DNA of 64,000 bases from positions 1 through 64,000 of the forward strand of contig NZ_JAFELM010000031.1 in assembly GCF_016890225.1 (NCBI RefSeq), written 5' to 3'. The position numbers and the translations under genes are program-made. Position 1 is the stretch's first letter. Each line of letters begins with the position of its first letter. The DNA is from Bacillus suaedaesalsae (GTDB lineage: Bacteria > Bacillota > Bacilli > Bacillales > SA4). Positions 15,688 to 23,996 of this stretch are shown here, piece by piece. The notes below the pieces were generated by a model. It saw only the letters and a program-made list of their open reading frames with translations, did no database searches and had not been told where the DNA came from.

Positions 15688-17163
15688 TTACTTACTTGCA
15701 ATCATCTCTTCTACTTTCAGTTTCACTTCCTCAATTTTCTTCATCTTGTTATTCCAACATTCTTGACTTAAATCAACCGGGTATTCTTCTGGCATAGTAG
15801 GTCGTTTATATTCATCCCACAGTAATTCTAAGTTTTCCTTTACAAACACTCGTATCTCTTCGAGAGTCGGGATTGTGTAGACTAACTTTCCTTTTTCAAA
15901 AATCGTATGATGTAGCTCTTTTGCCTCAAAGTTTGTGACAAATTTGCTTATATACGTATGAACTGGATGGAACATTTTGAGACGCTTTTCTTGCTCGGGT
16001 TTCTCGTGTTCTAATGCAATATAATCTCCTTCAGATTTCTGATTTACCTTATTGATAATTCTATAAACTTTTTTACGGCCTGGTGTTAAAACCTTTTCTG
16101 GATTACCACTTATTTTTATCGTATCAACCATTTCACCATTTTCATCTTCAATTGCAACTAGCTTATATACAGCACCTAATGCTGGTTGATCATATGCCGT
16201 AATTAGCTTTGTTCCAATCCCCCAAACATCGATACGTGCTCCTTGAGCTTTTAAGTTCATAATTGTATATTCATCTAAATCATTAGAAGCCGCAATTTTC
16301 ACATGCTTAAATCCAGCTTCATCTAGCATTTTTCTGGCTTCCTTTGACAAATAAGCTAAATCTCCACTATCTAAGCGAATACCTTTAAAGTTAATATTTT
16401 CTCCTTCTTCTTTTGCAACACGAATAGCATTTGGTACTCCAGACTTTAGCGTATCGTACGTATCTACTAAAAATGTACAATCTTTGTCCTTTTGTCTAGC
16501 AGCATATTTTTTAAAGGCTGTGTATTCATCACGGTACGCTTGCACCATAGAGTGAGCATGAGTTCCAGACACAGGAATTCCAAATAGCTTACCTGCCCTT
16601 ACATTTGAAGTTGAATCAAAGCCAGCAATATAGGCAGCTCTCGTACCCCATATTGCCGCATCCATTTCTTGTGCTCTTCTCGTACCAAATTCCATCGCAA
16701 TATCATTTCCCACAACTTGCTTAATACGAGAAGCTTTTGTCGCAATTAACGTTTGATAGTTAATAATATTTAGTAACGGTGTTTCGATTAGTTGAACCTC
16801 AGCTAATGGGGCTGTAATACGTAGTATCGGTTCATTAGCGAAAACTAGGTCCCCTTCTCTCATTGACTGCAGTGTCCCTGTAAATCGAACACTTTTTAAA
16901 TAATCAAGAAAATCTTCCTTATACCCCTCTTCTCTTAGGTACTCGATATCCGAATCGGTGAACTTAAATTCTTCTAGAAACTGGATAATTCTTTCTAATC
17001 CTGCAAAGATCGCATATCCGTTTTTAAATGGCAATTTTCTAAAATATAGTTCAAACACAGCTTCTTTATTATGAAAGCCATCATACCAATATGCCTCAGC
17101 CATATTTATTTGATATAAATCAGTATGCAGCGCTAAACTATCATCCGTGAATTTTGTCATCAT
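15688..17163 (-). CDS. pncB: nicotinate phosphoribosyltransferase PncB
   Basis: A 491-residue enzyme that makes nicotinate mononucleotide from nicotinate and PRPP with ATP. Landmarks are the LHTDLYQINMA start, EFGTRRAQ near 159, GTSNVRAG-like STSNVRAG near 185, SGTHAHSMVQ near 198 with the histidine that is phosphorylated, IRLDSGDLAYLSK near 265 and WGIGTKLITAYDQPALG near 315. This is the long form found in Gram-positive bacteria. It lies 55 bp after pncA and 26 bp before nadD in the same operon. Confidence 0.96.
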   Translation of the reverse strand: MMTKFTDDSLALHTDLYQINMAEAYWYDGFHNKEAVFELYFRKLPFKNGYAIFAGLERIIQFLEEFKFTDSDIEYLREEGYKEDFLDYLKSVRFTGTLQSMREGDLVFANEPILRITAPLAEVQLIETPLLNIINYQTLIATKASRIKQVVGNDIAMEFGTRRAQEMDAAIWGTRAAYIAGFDSTSNVRAGKLFGIPVSGTHAHSMVQAYRDEYTAFKKYAARQKDKDCTFLVDTYDTLKSGVPNAIRVAKEEGENINFKGIRLDSGDLAYLSKEARKMLDEAGFKHVKIAASNDLDEYTIMNLKAQGARIDVWGIGTKLITAYDQPALGAVYKLVAIEDENGEMVDTIKISGNPEKVLTPGRKKVYRIINKVNQKSEGDYIALEHEKPEQEKRLKMFHPVHTYISKFVTNFEAKELHHTIFEKGKLVYTIPTLEEIRVFVKENLELLWDEYKRPTMPEEYPVDLSQECWNNKMKKIEEVKLKVEEMIASK

Positions 17164-17218
17164 TATGACCTCCCATTGTTGATTCAGTTTATAACACCCG
17201 CTACTTTCCTTTGTCCTG

Positions 17219-17767
17219 TTAAATTACTTCTGCTCCAATCGAACCAGTAAAGTGTCCTAATGCCCACTCATGACCTGCTTGGTTAAAGCTCGCCACTGCA
17301 TCTTTGTATACGACCACTTTAAAGCCTTTATTGTAAGCATCTACAGCTGTGTGCAGAACACAAATGTCTGTACACACACCTACTAAATGTACTTCCTGAA
17401 TTCCACGTTCTCGTAATTTGATTTCAAGATCTGTACCGGCAAAAGCTGAATATCTTGTTTTATCCATCCAATATACATTTTGGTCATCTTTAGACGATTG
17501 ATAAACATCATTTAACTTTCCGTATAAATCTCGTCCTTCTGTATGCTCAATGTTATGTGGTGGAAAAAGCTTCGTTTCTGGGTGAAACTCATCATTTTCT
17601 TTATGCATATCAATTGCAAACACAACGTAATGACCATTGTTAATAAAATCTTCCGTAACTTTTACAATTGAACTCTCAATTTCTTGTCCTGGTACTCCAC
17701 AAGTAAGTGCCCCATTTGTTGCAACAAAATCATTTGTGTAATCAATGTTAAGTAACGCCTTTTTCAT
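17219..17767 (-). CDS. pncA: nicotinamidase PncA
   Basis: A 182-residue hydrolase of the isochorismatase fold that deamidates nicotinamide to nicotinate. The triad is visible: Asp9 in LNIDYTNDF, Lys103 in MDKTRYSAF and Cys136 in GVCTDICV. The metal-site segment is DMHKENDEFHPE (53-64). Length and motifs match Gram-positive nicotinamidases (YueJ type). It is the second gene of the NAD salvage operon, 61 bp after nrtR. That gap contains a TTGAT/ATCAA inverted repeat, possibly a second regulator site. GGGGGAATG provides the ribosome binding site. Confidence 0.94.
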   Translation of the reverse strand: MKKALLNIDYTNDFVATNGALTCGVPGQEIESSIVKVTEDFINNGHYVVFAIDMHKENDEFHPETKLFPPHNIEHTEGRDLYGKLNDVYQSSKDDQNVYWMDKTRYSAFAGTDLEIKLRERGIQEVHLVGVCTDICVLHTAVDAYNKGFKVVVYKDAVASFNQAGHEWALGHFTGSIGAEVI

Positions 17768-17828
17768 CTTTCATTCCCCCATTTTTACTATTGATGTTTT
17801 GATAATTGTTAATCAATAAATACAAATA

Positions 17829-18605
17829 TTAATACCTCGCTGTATAGATCGGCTTCACTATTTCCATATCTATAAATTCATACAGTTGTGCAGGTGATTT
17901 AGAAGTACGTTGTGTTTTTTTGCCTTCAACTTGTTTGATAAAAGGAAGTGACTTAATCTTGCGTGCAAATCCTGCTTCACTTGCAATCGCTGTATCGTTT
18001 GTAACTGTAAGCAAAACTGCCTGCAATTCCGAATACGTAAATTCTTTCGGTAAAAATCTTCTTGCGATTGTTGTTTGAAGTAGATCATTCGTAATCATTG
18101 AAACTGCATCTTGTATAATTTCTCGATGGTCAAACGCTAAGTCTAAATTAAACACTTCTTCAATCGAAAATAATTCAACTTCATCTGCATCATCATTTGC
18201 CTCTCTTGAAGAAAGTGAATGATCAGGTACAATTGCATAATGCCCATTAGTTATAATCCAACCCCTAGGATCTCTTCCTGGCTTATCGTATATCCCAAAA
18301 TGCTTTATGTGAATCCCTTTAACTCCAGTTTCTTCTTCTAACTCACGCTTTGCTGCTTCGAAGGCTGATTCATCCTCTTGAACAAATCCACCAGGCAAGG
18401 CCCACTTTCCAGCCTCAATATTTATGTGACCCTCATCATTAATCACAGATCGTTTTATAAGCATTAGCTTTAATGTCATATGTGGTGGTTTGTATTCTTC
18501 GACCTTTTCAGAAACAATTGTAAAAACTGCGATATCAGATGTATAACCATCAGGAGTTCGATATCTTTTTACATCGTATTGCTTTAGTGCATCCTCGTTT
18601 GACAT
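17829..18605 (-). CDS. nrtR: NrtR-type Nudix transcriptional regulator of NAD metabolism
   Basis: A Nudix domain is followed by a winged helix, the NrtR architecture. The Nudix box is complete (G-x5-E-x7-REL-x-EE-x-G-V, about residues 73-95). The C-terminal 80 residues (FTYSELQAVLLTVTND, SEAGFARKIKSLPFIKQVEG) form the DNA-binding domain. NrtR proteins repress NAD genes and release DNA on binding ADP-ribose. Because the box is intact, hydrolase activity on ADP-ribose is also possible. It is first in the operon nrtR-pncA-pncB-nadD-nadE and has a palindrome at its own promoter. The ATG at 18605 has AAGGGTGGAG before it; an in-frame GTG at 18614 is the alternative. Confidence 0.85.
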   Translation of the reverse strand: MSNEDALKQYDVKRYRTPDGYTSDIAVFTIVSEKVEEYKPPHMTLKLMLIKRSVINDEGHINIEAGKWALPGGFVQEDESAFEAAKRELEEETGVKGIHIKHFGIYDKPGRDPRGWIITNGHYAIVPDHSLSSREANDDADEVELFSIEEVFNLDLAFDHREIIQDAVSMITNDLLQTTIARRFLPKEFTYSELQAVLLTVTNDTAIASEAGFARKIKSLPFIKQVEGKKTQRTSKSPAQLYEFIDMEIVKPIYTARY

Positions 18606-18631
18606 TTTCTCCACCCTTCACTTCTGTATAA

Positions 18632-18646
18632 TTAACAATATGTTAA
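18632..18646. promoter_or_regulatory. candidate NrtR operator
   Basis: A perfect 6-3-6 palindrome TTAACA-ATA-TGTTAA lies just downstream of the -10 box, in the position of a repressor site that blocks transcription start. A further TTAAC half-site follows at 18649-18653. Assignment to NrtR rests on position alone. Confidence 0.55.
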
Positions 18647-18657
18647 TCGTTAATTTA

Positions 18658-18686
18658 TTTATATGCTATTTTTTAACAATTGTCAA
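18658..18686 (-). promoter_or_regulatory. promoter of the NAD salvage operon
   Basis: TTGACA (18686-18681), 17 bp, TATAAA (18663-18658) on the minus strand: a consensus -35 with ideal spacing. Confidence 0.8.
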
Positions 18687-18703
18687 CGTTTCATACATAT
18701 TTT

Positions 18704-18850
18704 TTAGCGTTTCTTCGGTCTCGGCCATATAAAATAACTGACATAAAAAAGAAAAGCAATAACTAATACTACCGTCCACACATTCAGTATTGAAAAAAGG
18801 GCTTTATTACTTCCATCTTAATAAAAAAATGCATAAATTGGAATAATCAT
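18704..18850 (-). pseudogene. possible broken small membrane protein
   Basis: The minus strand has a 49-codon frame from ATG (18850) with a single in-frame TAA at codon 11 (18820-18818). The second part reads KALFSILNVWTVVLVIAFLF then YVSYFIWPRPKKR and stop, a convincing membrane helix with a positive tail. Either a point mutation disabled it, or only the downstream part is made from a GTG. No homologue is recognised and the ribosome binding site is poor. Confidence 0.3.
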
Positions 18851-18959
18851 CCTAATTTAAAACCAAACTAAAATAAATACTTGTCTGACATCATGTCGTT
18901 GATCGCAGAAAGATTAAAGTCTTTTATAAGCCAAGGAAAATTTGTTTGAGGTGATGATA

Positions 18960-19169
18960 ATGGGGTTATTGAATTCCATAACTGAATGGAATAAAGCTCG
19001 GCAAGAAAAGCATGTGTCGAATATGAAAGAAAAGGGCTATTGTCCACAGTGCTATGGGAAAGGATTTCACGCATATCCTGGGCATGAGTTTTCATTTTAT
19101 ACTGCATCGCTTGATTGCCCTGGCTGTGATGGAAGTGGATTATATGCAGATTGGGAAGCATTAAGTTAG
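18960..19169 (+). CDS. small protein with two CxxC pairs (DnaJ zinc-finger-like)
   Basis: A 69-residue protein. A helical N-terminus (MGLLNSITEWNKARQEKH) is followed by CPQCYGKGF and CPGCDGSGL, the CxxCxGxG repeats of the DnaJ cysteine-rich domain, spaced to bind one zinc. The ATG at 18960 is preferred over 18942 because GAGGTGATGATA lies directly upstream. There is no J-domain. Many Bacillus genomes carry such tiny zinc proteins of unknown function. A very stable hairpin follows. Confidence 0.7.
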   Translation: MGLLNSITEWNKARQEKHVSNMKEKGYCPQCYGKGFHAYPGHEFSFYTASLDCPGCDGSGLYADWEALS

Positions 19170-19202
19170 AATAATTTTGCTGAAATGTTGTAAACTATCA
19201 AT

Positions 19203-19272
19203 AGGATCTCTTCCGAAACATTCGCTTGTTGCGGGACACTTAACCATGTACGGGTCGGAAGAGATCCTTTTT
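19203..19272 (+). terminator. long hairpin terminator with a 38-nt insert
   Basis: A perfect 13-bp stem GGATCTCTTCCGA (19203-19215) / TCGGAAGAGATCC (19254-19266) followed by six T. The loop is 38 nt, unusually large for an intrinsic terminator, and G/C-rich in places. It terminates the 18960 gene; the loop may have another role. Confidence 0.7.
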
Positions 19273-19273
19273 T

Positions 19274-19300
19274 AACCCCAAACATTTGATGTTTGGGGTT
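19274..19300. terminator. terminator of the proline operon
   Basis: A perfect 12-bp stem AACCCCAAACAT/ATGTTTGGGGTT with a 3-nt loop, lying directly after the proA stop and flanked by T-rich or A-rich runs on both sides. Confidence 0.9.
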
Positions 19301-19307
19301 TTTACTT

Positions 19308-20570
19308 TTATTCTCTTATTTGTCCTGTTCCGGACATTAAATATTTAACTGTCGTTAATGCAGGTAGCCCCATCGGACCGCGGGCATGAAGCTTTTGAGT
19401 CGAAATTCCGATTTCAGCACCAAATCCTAATGCCCCACCATCTGTAAAACGTGTAGAAGCATTATGATAAATGGCAGCCGCATCTACCTGTGACATAAAG
19501 TATTTTGCCGTTTCGGCATTATCGGTAATTACGGCTTCAGAGTGCTTCGTACCATACTGATCGATATGATCAATTGCTTCATCGACACTTTTTACTGTTT
19601 TAATGGCGATTCCTAATCCTAAGTACTCTTCAGCCCAGTCTTTCTCCGTCGCTAAGGATGCCATTGGAAATGAATTAACTACTGCCTCATCACCAAAAAC
19701 ATCAATCCCTTGCTCTTTTAACATTTCAAACAATTGTTTGTGATGTACATTAAACCACTCTTCATGAACAATAAGTGTTTCTGCTGCGTTGCATACAGCT
19801 GGCCTGTCTGTTTTCGCATTGATGAATATCGGCAAGGCTTTATTAATATCTGCATTTGCATCAATATAAATATGACAATTCCCTACTCCTGTTTCTAATA
19901 CTGGAACCGTTGCATTGTTTACAACAGCAGAGATTAATGAAGCACCACCTCTAGGGATTAAGACGTCAATGTGTTCCTTCATCGTAAATAGCTGCTTTGT
20001 TACTTCACGATTTGTTGACGAGATAAACTGTACCGCTTCTTTAGGGATTCTTGTTTCCTCAAGAGCATTATGCATGATTTGTACAATCATTTTGTTAGAC
20101 TCTAAGGCAGACGAGCCTCCTTTTAAGATCACAGCATTCCCTGACTTCAAAGCAAGACCAGTTGCATCAACAGTTACATTTGGTCTCGCTTCGTAGATCA
20201 TTCCAATTACTCCAAGCGGAACGGTCACTGTATCGACCTTTAACCCGTTTTCCAGTGTCCAGCTAGATTTTACAATTCCCGTTGGATCCTCTAGCTCAGC
20301 AACTTGACACAAACCATCAGCAAAATCATTAATTCTCTCATGTGTTAACGTTAATCGATCGATAAGAGCGGAAGTGAAATTTGCTTTCTCTCCTTTTATC
20401 AAATCAAGTTTATTAGCTTTAAGTATAAGATTAGCATTTTTCTTTAACATACTAGCTACATGAAGAATCGCTTCATTTTTTTCTTCCGTTGATAGTAGAT
20501 TTAGTATTTTCGCTGCTTTCTTTGCTTCTATTGCTTGCTGTTCAATTAAATTTGTTGTGGCAATAGACAT
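19308..20570 (-). CDS. proA: gamma-glutamyl phosphate reductase ProA
   Basis: A 420-residue NADPH-dependent enzyme that reduces gamma-glutamyl phosphate to glutamate semialdehyde, the second step of proline synthesis. Features are GMIYEARPNVTVDA near 123-136, KGGSSAL near 150, RGGASLI near 207, the catalytic Cys260 in DRPAVCNAAETL and the C-terminal HARGPMGLPALTT. Length is normal. AAGGAGG precedes the ATG. It lies 18 bp after proB and is the last gene of proC-proB-proA, ending at a strong terminator. Confidence 0.97.
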   Translation of the reverse strand: MSIATTNLIEQQAIEAKKAAKILNLLSTEEKNEAILHVASMLKKNANLILKANKLDLIKGEKANFTSALIDRLTLTHERINDFADGLCQVAELEDPTGIVKSSWTLENGLKVDTVTVPLGVIGMIYEARPNVTVDATGLALKSGNAVILKGGSSALESNKMIVQIMHNALEETRIPKEAVQFISSTNREVTKQLFTMKEHIDVLIPRGGASLISAVVNNATVPVLETGVGNCHIYIDANADINKALPIFINAKTDRPAVCNAAETLIVHEEWFNVHHKQLFEMLKEQGIDVFGDEAVVNSFPMASLATEKDWAEEYLGLGIAIKTVKSVDEAIDHIDQYGTKHSEAVITDNAETAKYFMSQVDAAAIYHNASTRFTDGGALGFGAEIGISTQKLHARGPMGLPALTTVKYLMSGTGQIRE

Positions 20571-20588
20571 CTAATACCTCCTTTATTT

Positions 20589-21701
20589 TTAAACTCCTAC
20601 TGGTAGTGAAACTCCCAATTGACATACTAAATCATCGTAGTCGACAATTTGATTTCCTCTTTTATAGTCCATAGTTTCTAATTGTTCTGATGAGTATTTA
20701 GAAACCCCTAACCCAATCGAAATATGATTGTTATCCATAATTTTAACGACTGCACCTTGTTCAAATGTACCTTCTATTTGTGTTACTCCAGATAAACAAA
20801 GACTCTTTTTTTCCTTTACGATTTCATCTCGTCCATGTTTATTTACGACAATAACTCCTTTAGGTCCTGAATGAAATGCGATCCATTGTTTCTTTTGCGT
20901 TAGATTCACTACTTCATCTTTTGGTTCAAAGTAAGTACCTTTTGCTTTCCCTTGGATCGCCTCAATAAGTATGTTCGGCACTCCTGCTTTTCCTAAAAAG
21001 GTTTTAAGACCAGATGCCATTGCAATTTTCACTGCATCTATTTTAGATTTCATTCCACCTGTACCGACAGAACTTCCAGGTTCTCCTGCAGCTGCTTCTA
21101 TTTGAGGTGTTATGACGTGTACCTTTTCAAGTAATTTAGCATGTTCATTTTTTCGAGGGTCATCATCATAAAGACCCTCGATATCAGATAGAATCATTAA
21201 CTGAGCAGCACCTATTAAACCTGCTACCTTCGCAGATAGTGTGTCATTATCACCAAACTTCAAACGATCGACTGTAACCGTATCATTTTCATTAACAATC
21301 GGGATAATACCTCGTTCTAGTAATACATTTAATGTGTTTCGTACGTTTAAATAACGATTTTCATCTGAAAAGTCACTTCTTGTGATTAAAATTTGTGAGG
21401 CAACATAACCGTGAGATAAAAACAATTCAGAGTATGCTTCCATTAGTAATCCTTGACCAATAGAAGCAGCCGCTTGCTTCTCTGGAAGTTTATCCGGTCT
21501 CTCTAAAAATCCTAGTTTTCTATATCCTGCAGCGACGGCTCCAGATGATACAAGTAACACTTCATGGCCTGCATCCTTTAACTGAACAATTTCATCTACG
21601 AGTCGTTCTAGTTTTTTTCTGCTTATTTCTCCATGTAAACTCGTTAATGAGCTACTTCCAATTTTTATGACGATTCGAAGCTTACTGGCTTCAGAAATCA
21701 T
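20589..21701 (-). CDS. proB: glutamate 5-kinase ProB with PUA domain
   Basis: A 370-residue enzyme that phosphorylates glutamate at the start of proline synthesis. The amino-acid kinase domain begins RIVIKIGSSSLT; VSSGAVAAGYRKLG (near 54), NENDTVTVDRLKFGDNDTLSA (near 150) and GTGGMKSKIDA (near 217) follow, and the last 100 residues form a PUA domain. The start is set at the ATG at 21701 with CAGGAGTG upstream; the longer frame from 21848 runs back into proC and is not credible. It lies between proC (34 bp) and proA (18 bp). Confidence 0.96.
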   Translation of the reverse strand: MISEASKLRIVIKIGSSSLTSLHGEISRKKLERLVDEIVQLKDAGHEVLLVSSGAVAAGYRKLGFLERPDKLPEKQAAASIGQGLLMEAYSELFLSHGYVASQILITRSDFSDENRYLNVRNTLNVLLERGIIPIVNENDTVTVDRLKFGDNDTLSAKVAGLIGAAQLMILSDIEGLYDDDPRKNEHAKLLEKVHVITPQIEAAAGEPGSSVGTGGMKSKIDAVKIAMASGLKTFLGKAGVPNILIEAIQGKAKGTYFEPKDEVVNLTQKKQWIAFHSGPKGVIVVNKHGRDEIVKEKKSLCLSGVTQIEGTFEQGAVVKIMDNNHISIGLGVSKYSSEQLETMDYKRGNQIVDYDDLVCQLGVSLPVGV

Positions 21702-21735
21702 GTTATCACTCCTGTAATCTTCTTCTTCTGCTTTT

Positions 21736-22584
21736 CTATTGTGCTTTTGGTAGTAGCTTTTCTTCAAGTTGACTACTAATCTCATGTGATCGATTGGATG
21801 CCTGTTTGATTGCTTGGGTAATGGCCTTTCCTCCACCGTGCTTAGCAAGCGCCGCTAATCCAGCAGCAGTGGTTCCATTCGGTGAGGTTACATTTTCTCG
21901 TAACGTAGCAGGTGTTTCGTCCGCTTCCATAATCATTTTTGCCGCTCCAAGTATTGTTTGTGCCATAATTTCCCGAGTCGTTTCTGTATCTAGGCCACCT
22001 TCTTTACCGGCACGCTCCATATGCTCCATTAAATAATAAAAATATGCTGGGCCACTTCCGGCAATACCTGTGAAGATGTCCATTTGCTCTTCCTTAATTT
22101 CGAAGACCTTTCCAATACAAGTAAGTAGTTCTTTAGCAATGGTTATTTGACTTTTTTCTGTAAATGTTCCCGGGGCAATGGCAGTAGCTGATTCACTGAT
22201 CATGCTAGAAGTATTCGGCATGACGCGAAGTACTTGCTGGCCATATTTTAAGTGGTGTTCCATAAATGAAGTAGTAATACCCGCTAGTACTGATATTATG
22301 AGTTGGTGTGGTTGAAGTTCATTTCTAATCGAATCGAGTGCAATTTGAGCATCTTTTGGCTTCATAGCAAGCACAATGATATCTAGCTCTTTCATTGGGA
22401 GCTCTTCTCTTTTCACTCCCTTTATTCCATAACCTGTTTCAAGTTCTCTTAAACGTTCAACATTACTTTTATTTGAAACATATATGTGATCCTTTGGTAA
22501 TTTTTTTGCGTTTACAATTCCGGCAATCATTGCTTCTGCCATTGATCCGGCACCTATAAATCCAATTTTTTTGTTTTTTAACAT
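21736..22584 (-). CDS. proC: pyrroline-5-carboxylate reductase ProC
   Basis: A 282-residue enzyme that makes proline from pyrroline-5-carboxylate with NAD(P)H. It has the Rossmann motif GFIGAGSMAEAMIAGI (8-23), AMKP near 75, MPNTSSMISESATAI near 115 and the C-terminal signature segment SGPAYFYYLMEHM and TSPNGTTAAGL. The start at 22584 has GGGGAGATTGG before the ATG; the longer frame from 22740 has no ribosome binding site. It is first in the proline operon. No T-box leader, which controls proline genes in some Bacillus, was found upstream. Confidence 0.96.
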   Translation of the reverse strand: MLKNKKIGFIGAGSMAEAMIAGIVNAKKLPKDHIYVSNKSNVERLRELETGYGIKGVKREELPMKELDIIVLAMKPKDAQIALDSIRNELQPHQLIISVLAGITTSFMEHHLKYGQQVLRVMPNTSSMISESATAIAPGTFTEKSQITIAKELLTCIGKVFEIKEEQMDIFTGIAGSGPAYFYYLMEHMERAGKEGGLDTETTREIMAQTILGAAKMIMEADETPATLRENVTSPNGTTAAGLAALAKHGGGKAITQAIKQASNRSHEISSQLEEKLLPKAQ

Positions 22585-22947
22585 CCAATCTCCCCTATGT
22601 TTGTTCTTATTTTTGTTCTCATTTTTAAAGCATGATTTTATCCTAACATGTTCAAAATTTGTTTCAAGGGCTTTTGAAAATGTTAGTAGTATATGGCTCA
22701 GAAAGTGAGTGAAAGCGCTAACATTTACCAATAATGTCACGACATCCTATCTGAAGAGGAATTATCATCGATAATCAGAGTATTCAATGATATTTCATTT
22801 TTTCTAACAATCTCTTCCATGTCGAATATGGAGGAAAAGTGTCATTCGCTCAATAAATTTGAAACTTTTTATTCTCGTCACTTGAACTTAGTGGAAGATT
22901 TGAAGATAATAAACACATAGGTTTAAATATAGAGGTGAATGTTTGTG
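22585..22947. other. intergenic region upstream of proC and the DUF2621 gene
   Basis: This 363-bp region holds the divergent promoters. No T-box, riboswitch or clear consensus promoter was found. A TAAAAT at about 22641-22636 on the minus strand could be the proC -10, but its -35 spacing is poor. Nothing else is seen. Confidence 0.4.
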
Positions 22948-23379
22948 GTGAAGTTAGAAGGTTGGTTTTTATGGTTCATCCTTTTTTGGGTCGTGTTTTT
23001 AGTAACGATGATGTCTATTGGCGGCTTTTTCATGTTCCGTAAGTTCTTGAAGCGACTACCAAAAGAAGATGGAATGAGTGAGCTTGATTGGCAGGATGCA
23101 TTCCTTGAACAAACTCGACATTTATGGCCACAAGATCAAAAGGATTTACTAGAAGAATTAGTTGAGCCAGTACCAGAGCTTTTCAGAGATGTGGCAAGGC
23201 AAAAGATTGCAGGGAAGATTGGGGAACTAGCTTTAAATGAAAAAGTTTCTAAAATTACACAGGACCTTGTAATTAGAGGCTATATAATTGCAACTCCGAA
23301 GAGAGATTATAAGTTTTTAGTAAAAAAGTTAAATGAGAAGAAGATAGATTTAGAGCCGTATGAAGAATTACTATCTTAA
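22948..23379 (+). CDS. DUF2621 membrane-anchored protein (YneK-like)
   Basis: An approximately 143-residue protein with an N-terminal membrane helix (GWFLWFILFWVVFLVTMMSI), then MFRKFLKRLPKEDG and a soluble helical domain (HLWPQDQKDLLEELVEPVPE, RDVARQKIAGKIGELAL, RGYIIATPKRDYKFL). It matches B. subtilis YneK, whose gene also lies in the yne/ccd neighbourhood. Function is unknown. Starts at 22939 (ATG), 22945 and 22948 (GTG) are in frame; GAGGTGA at 22932-22938 fits the GTG codons best. Confidence 0.85.
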   Translation: MKLEGWFLWFILFWVVFLVTMMSIGGFFMFRKFLKRLPKEDGMSELDWQDAFLEQTRHLWPQDQKDLLEELVEPVPELFRDVARQKIAGKIGELALNEKVSKITQDLVIRGYIIATPKRDYKFLVKKLNEKKIDLEPYEELLS

Positions 23380-23387
23380 TATCAAAA

Positions 23388-23418
23388 AAGCTCTAGCGAC
23401 TGTGAGCCGCTAGAGCTT
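23388..23418 (-). terminator. terminator of ccdC, also facing the DUF2621 gene
   Basis: An 11-bp stem AAGCTCTAGCG/CGCTAGAGCTT with a 9-nt loop. On the minus strand it is followed by a run of T. Confidence 0.85.
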
Positions 23419-23421
23419 CTT

Positions 23422-23925
23422 CTATATTACGGGTGTTTGGACTATTTCATTTTGCAGCCTCTTAAAGGAGATATACATGGAAATTCTCCATGGAATAATC
23501 ATGCCTAATGCTAATAAATAGAACATTCCACCCAACTCACCAATATCAATTGTATTGCTCAGGAAGAACTTTAATATAATACGAAGAATTAATAACCCAA
23601 ATAAAATAAAAATAAATGCTTTAGAACGCTTTAAATAGATTCCATTCTCTTTTACTTCAAATTGAGATGTCTTAATTAATAGAATTGAAAATATCATACC
23701 CACACTTATTGCTTCTATTATTTCAAGAGGAGTAACACGAAACATCGGAAATAAAAACATGAGAGATCCAGTACTCATAAATAGGGGTGGTAATATTATT
23801 TTCCTAGCTGTAGCTGGTTTTTCAGCTGCCTTTATTCGTATAAATATAGCAAAAATAGCCATCATCGTTGCGAGTATGGTTGAAAGTATAAGCAATGTTA
23901 CCAATCCTTTATTTAGATATACCAA
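23422..23925 (-). CDS. ccdC: CcdC-family membrane protein, cytochrome c biogenesis
   Basis: A 167-residue membrane protein with about five hydrophobic segments. It matches CcdC (YneJ) of Bacillus in size, topology and the motif KPATARKIILPPLFMSTGSLMF near 36-57, and in position next to ccdB and ccdA. In B. subtilis ccdC accompanies the ccdA operon, but it is not essential for cytochrome c synthesis. The start is a TTG after AGAGGATA. A 71-bp gap separates it from ccdB. Confidence 0.88.
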   Translation of the reverse strand: MVYLNKGLVTLLILSTILATMMAIFAIFIRIKAAEKPATARKIILPPLFMSTGSLMFLFPMFRVTPLEIIEAISVGMIFSILLIKTSQFEVKENGIYLKRSKAFIFILFGLLILRIILKFFLSNTIDIGELGGMFYLLALGMIIPWRISMYISFKRLQNEIVQTPVI

Positions 23926-23996
23926 TATCCTCTATTATAACTCTTTTTTCATTGAAAAAGCCATTTAAGAATATCTTAAATGACTTATCACTTTAT

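Noticed and set aside
22585..22740. N-terminal extension of ProC, and likewise of ProB, MiaA, MutS, MiaB, SpoVS and RecA
   Set aside because: In each case a strong ribosome binding site and the conserved family N-terminus point to an internal ATG.
22585..22740. T-box leader for the proline operon
   Set aside because: No AGGGTGGNACCGCG-like antiterminator or terminator pair was found upstream of proC.
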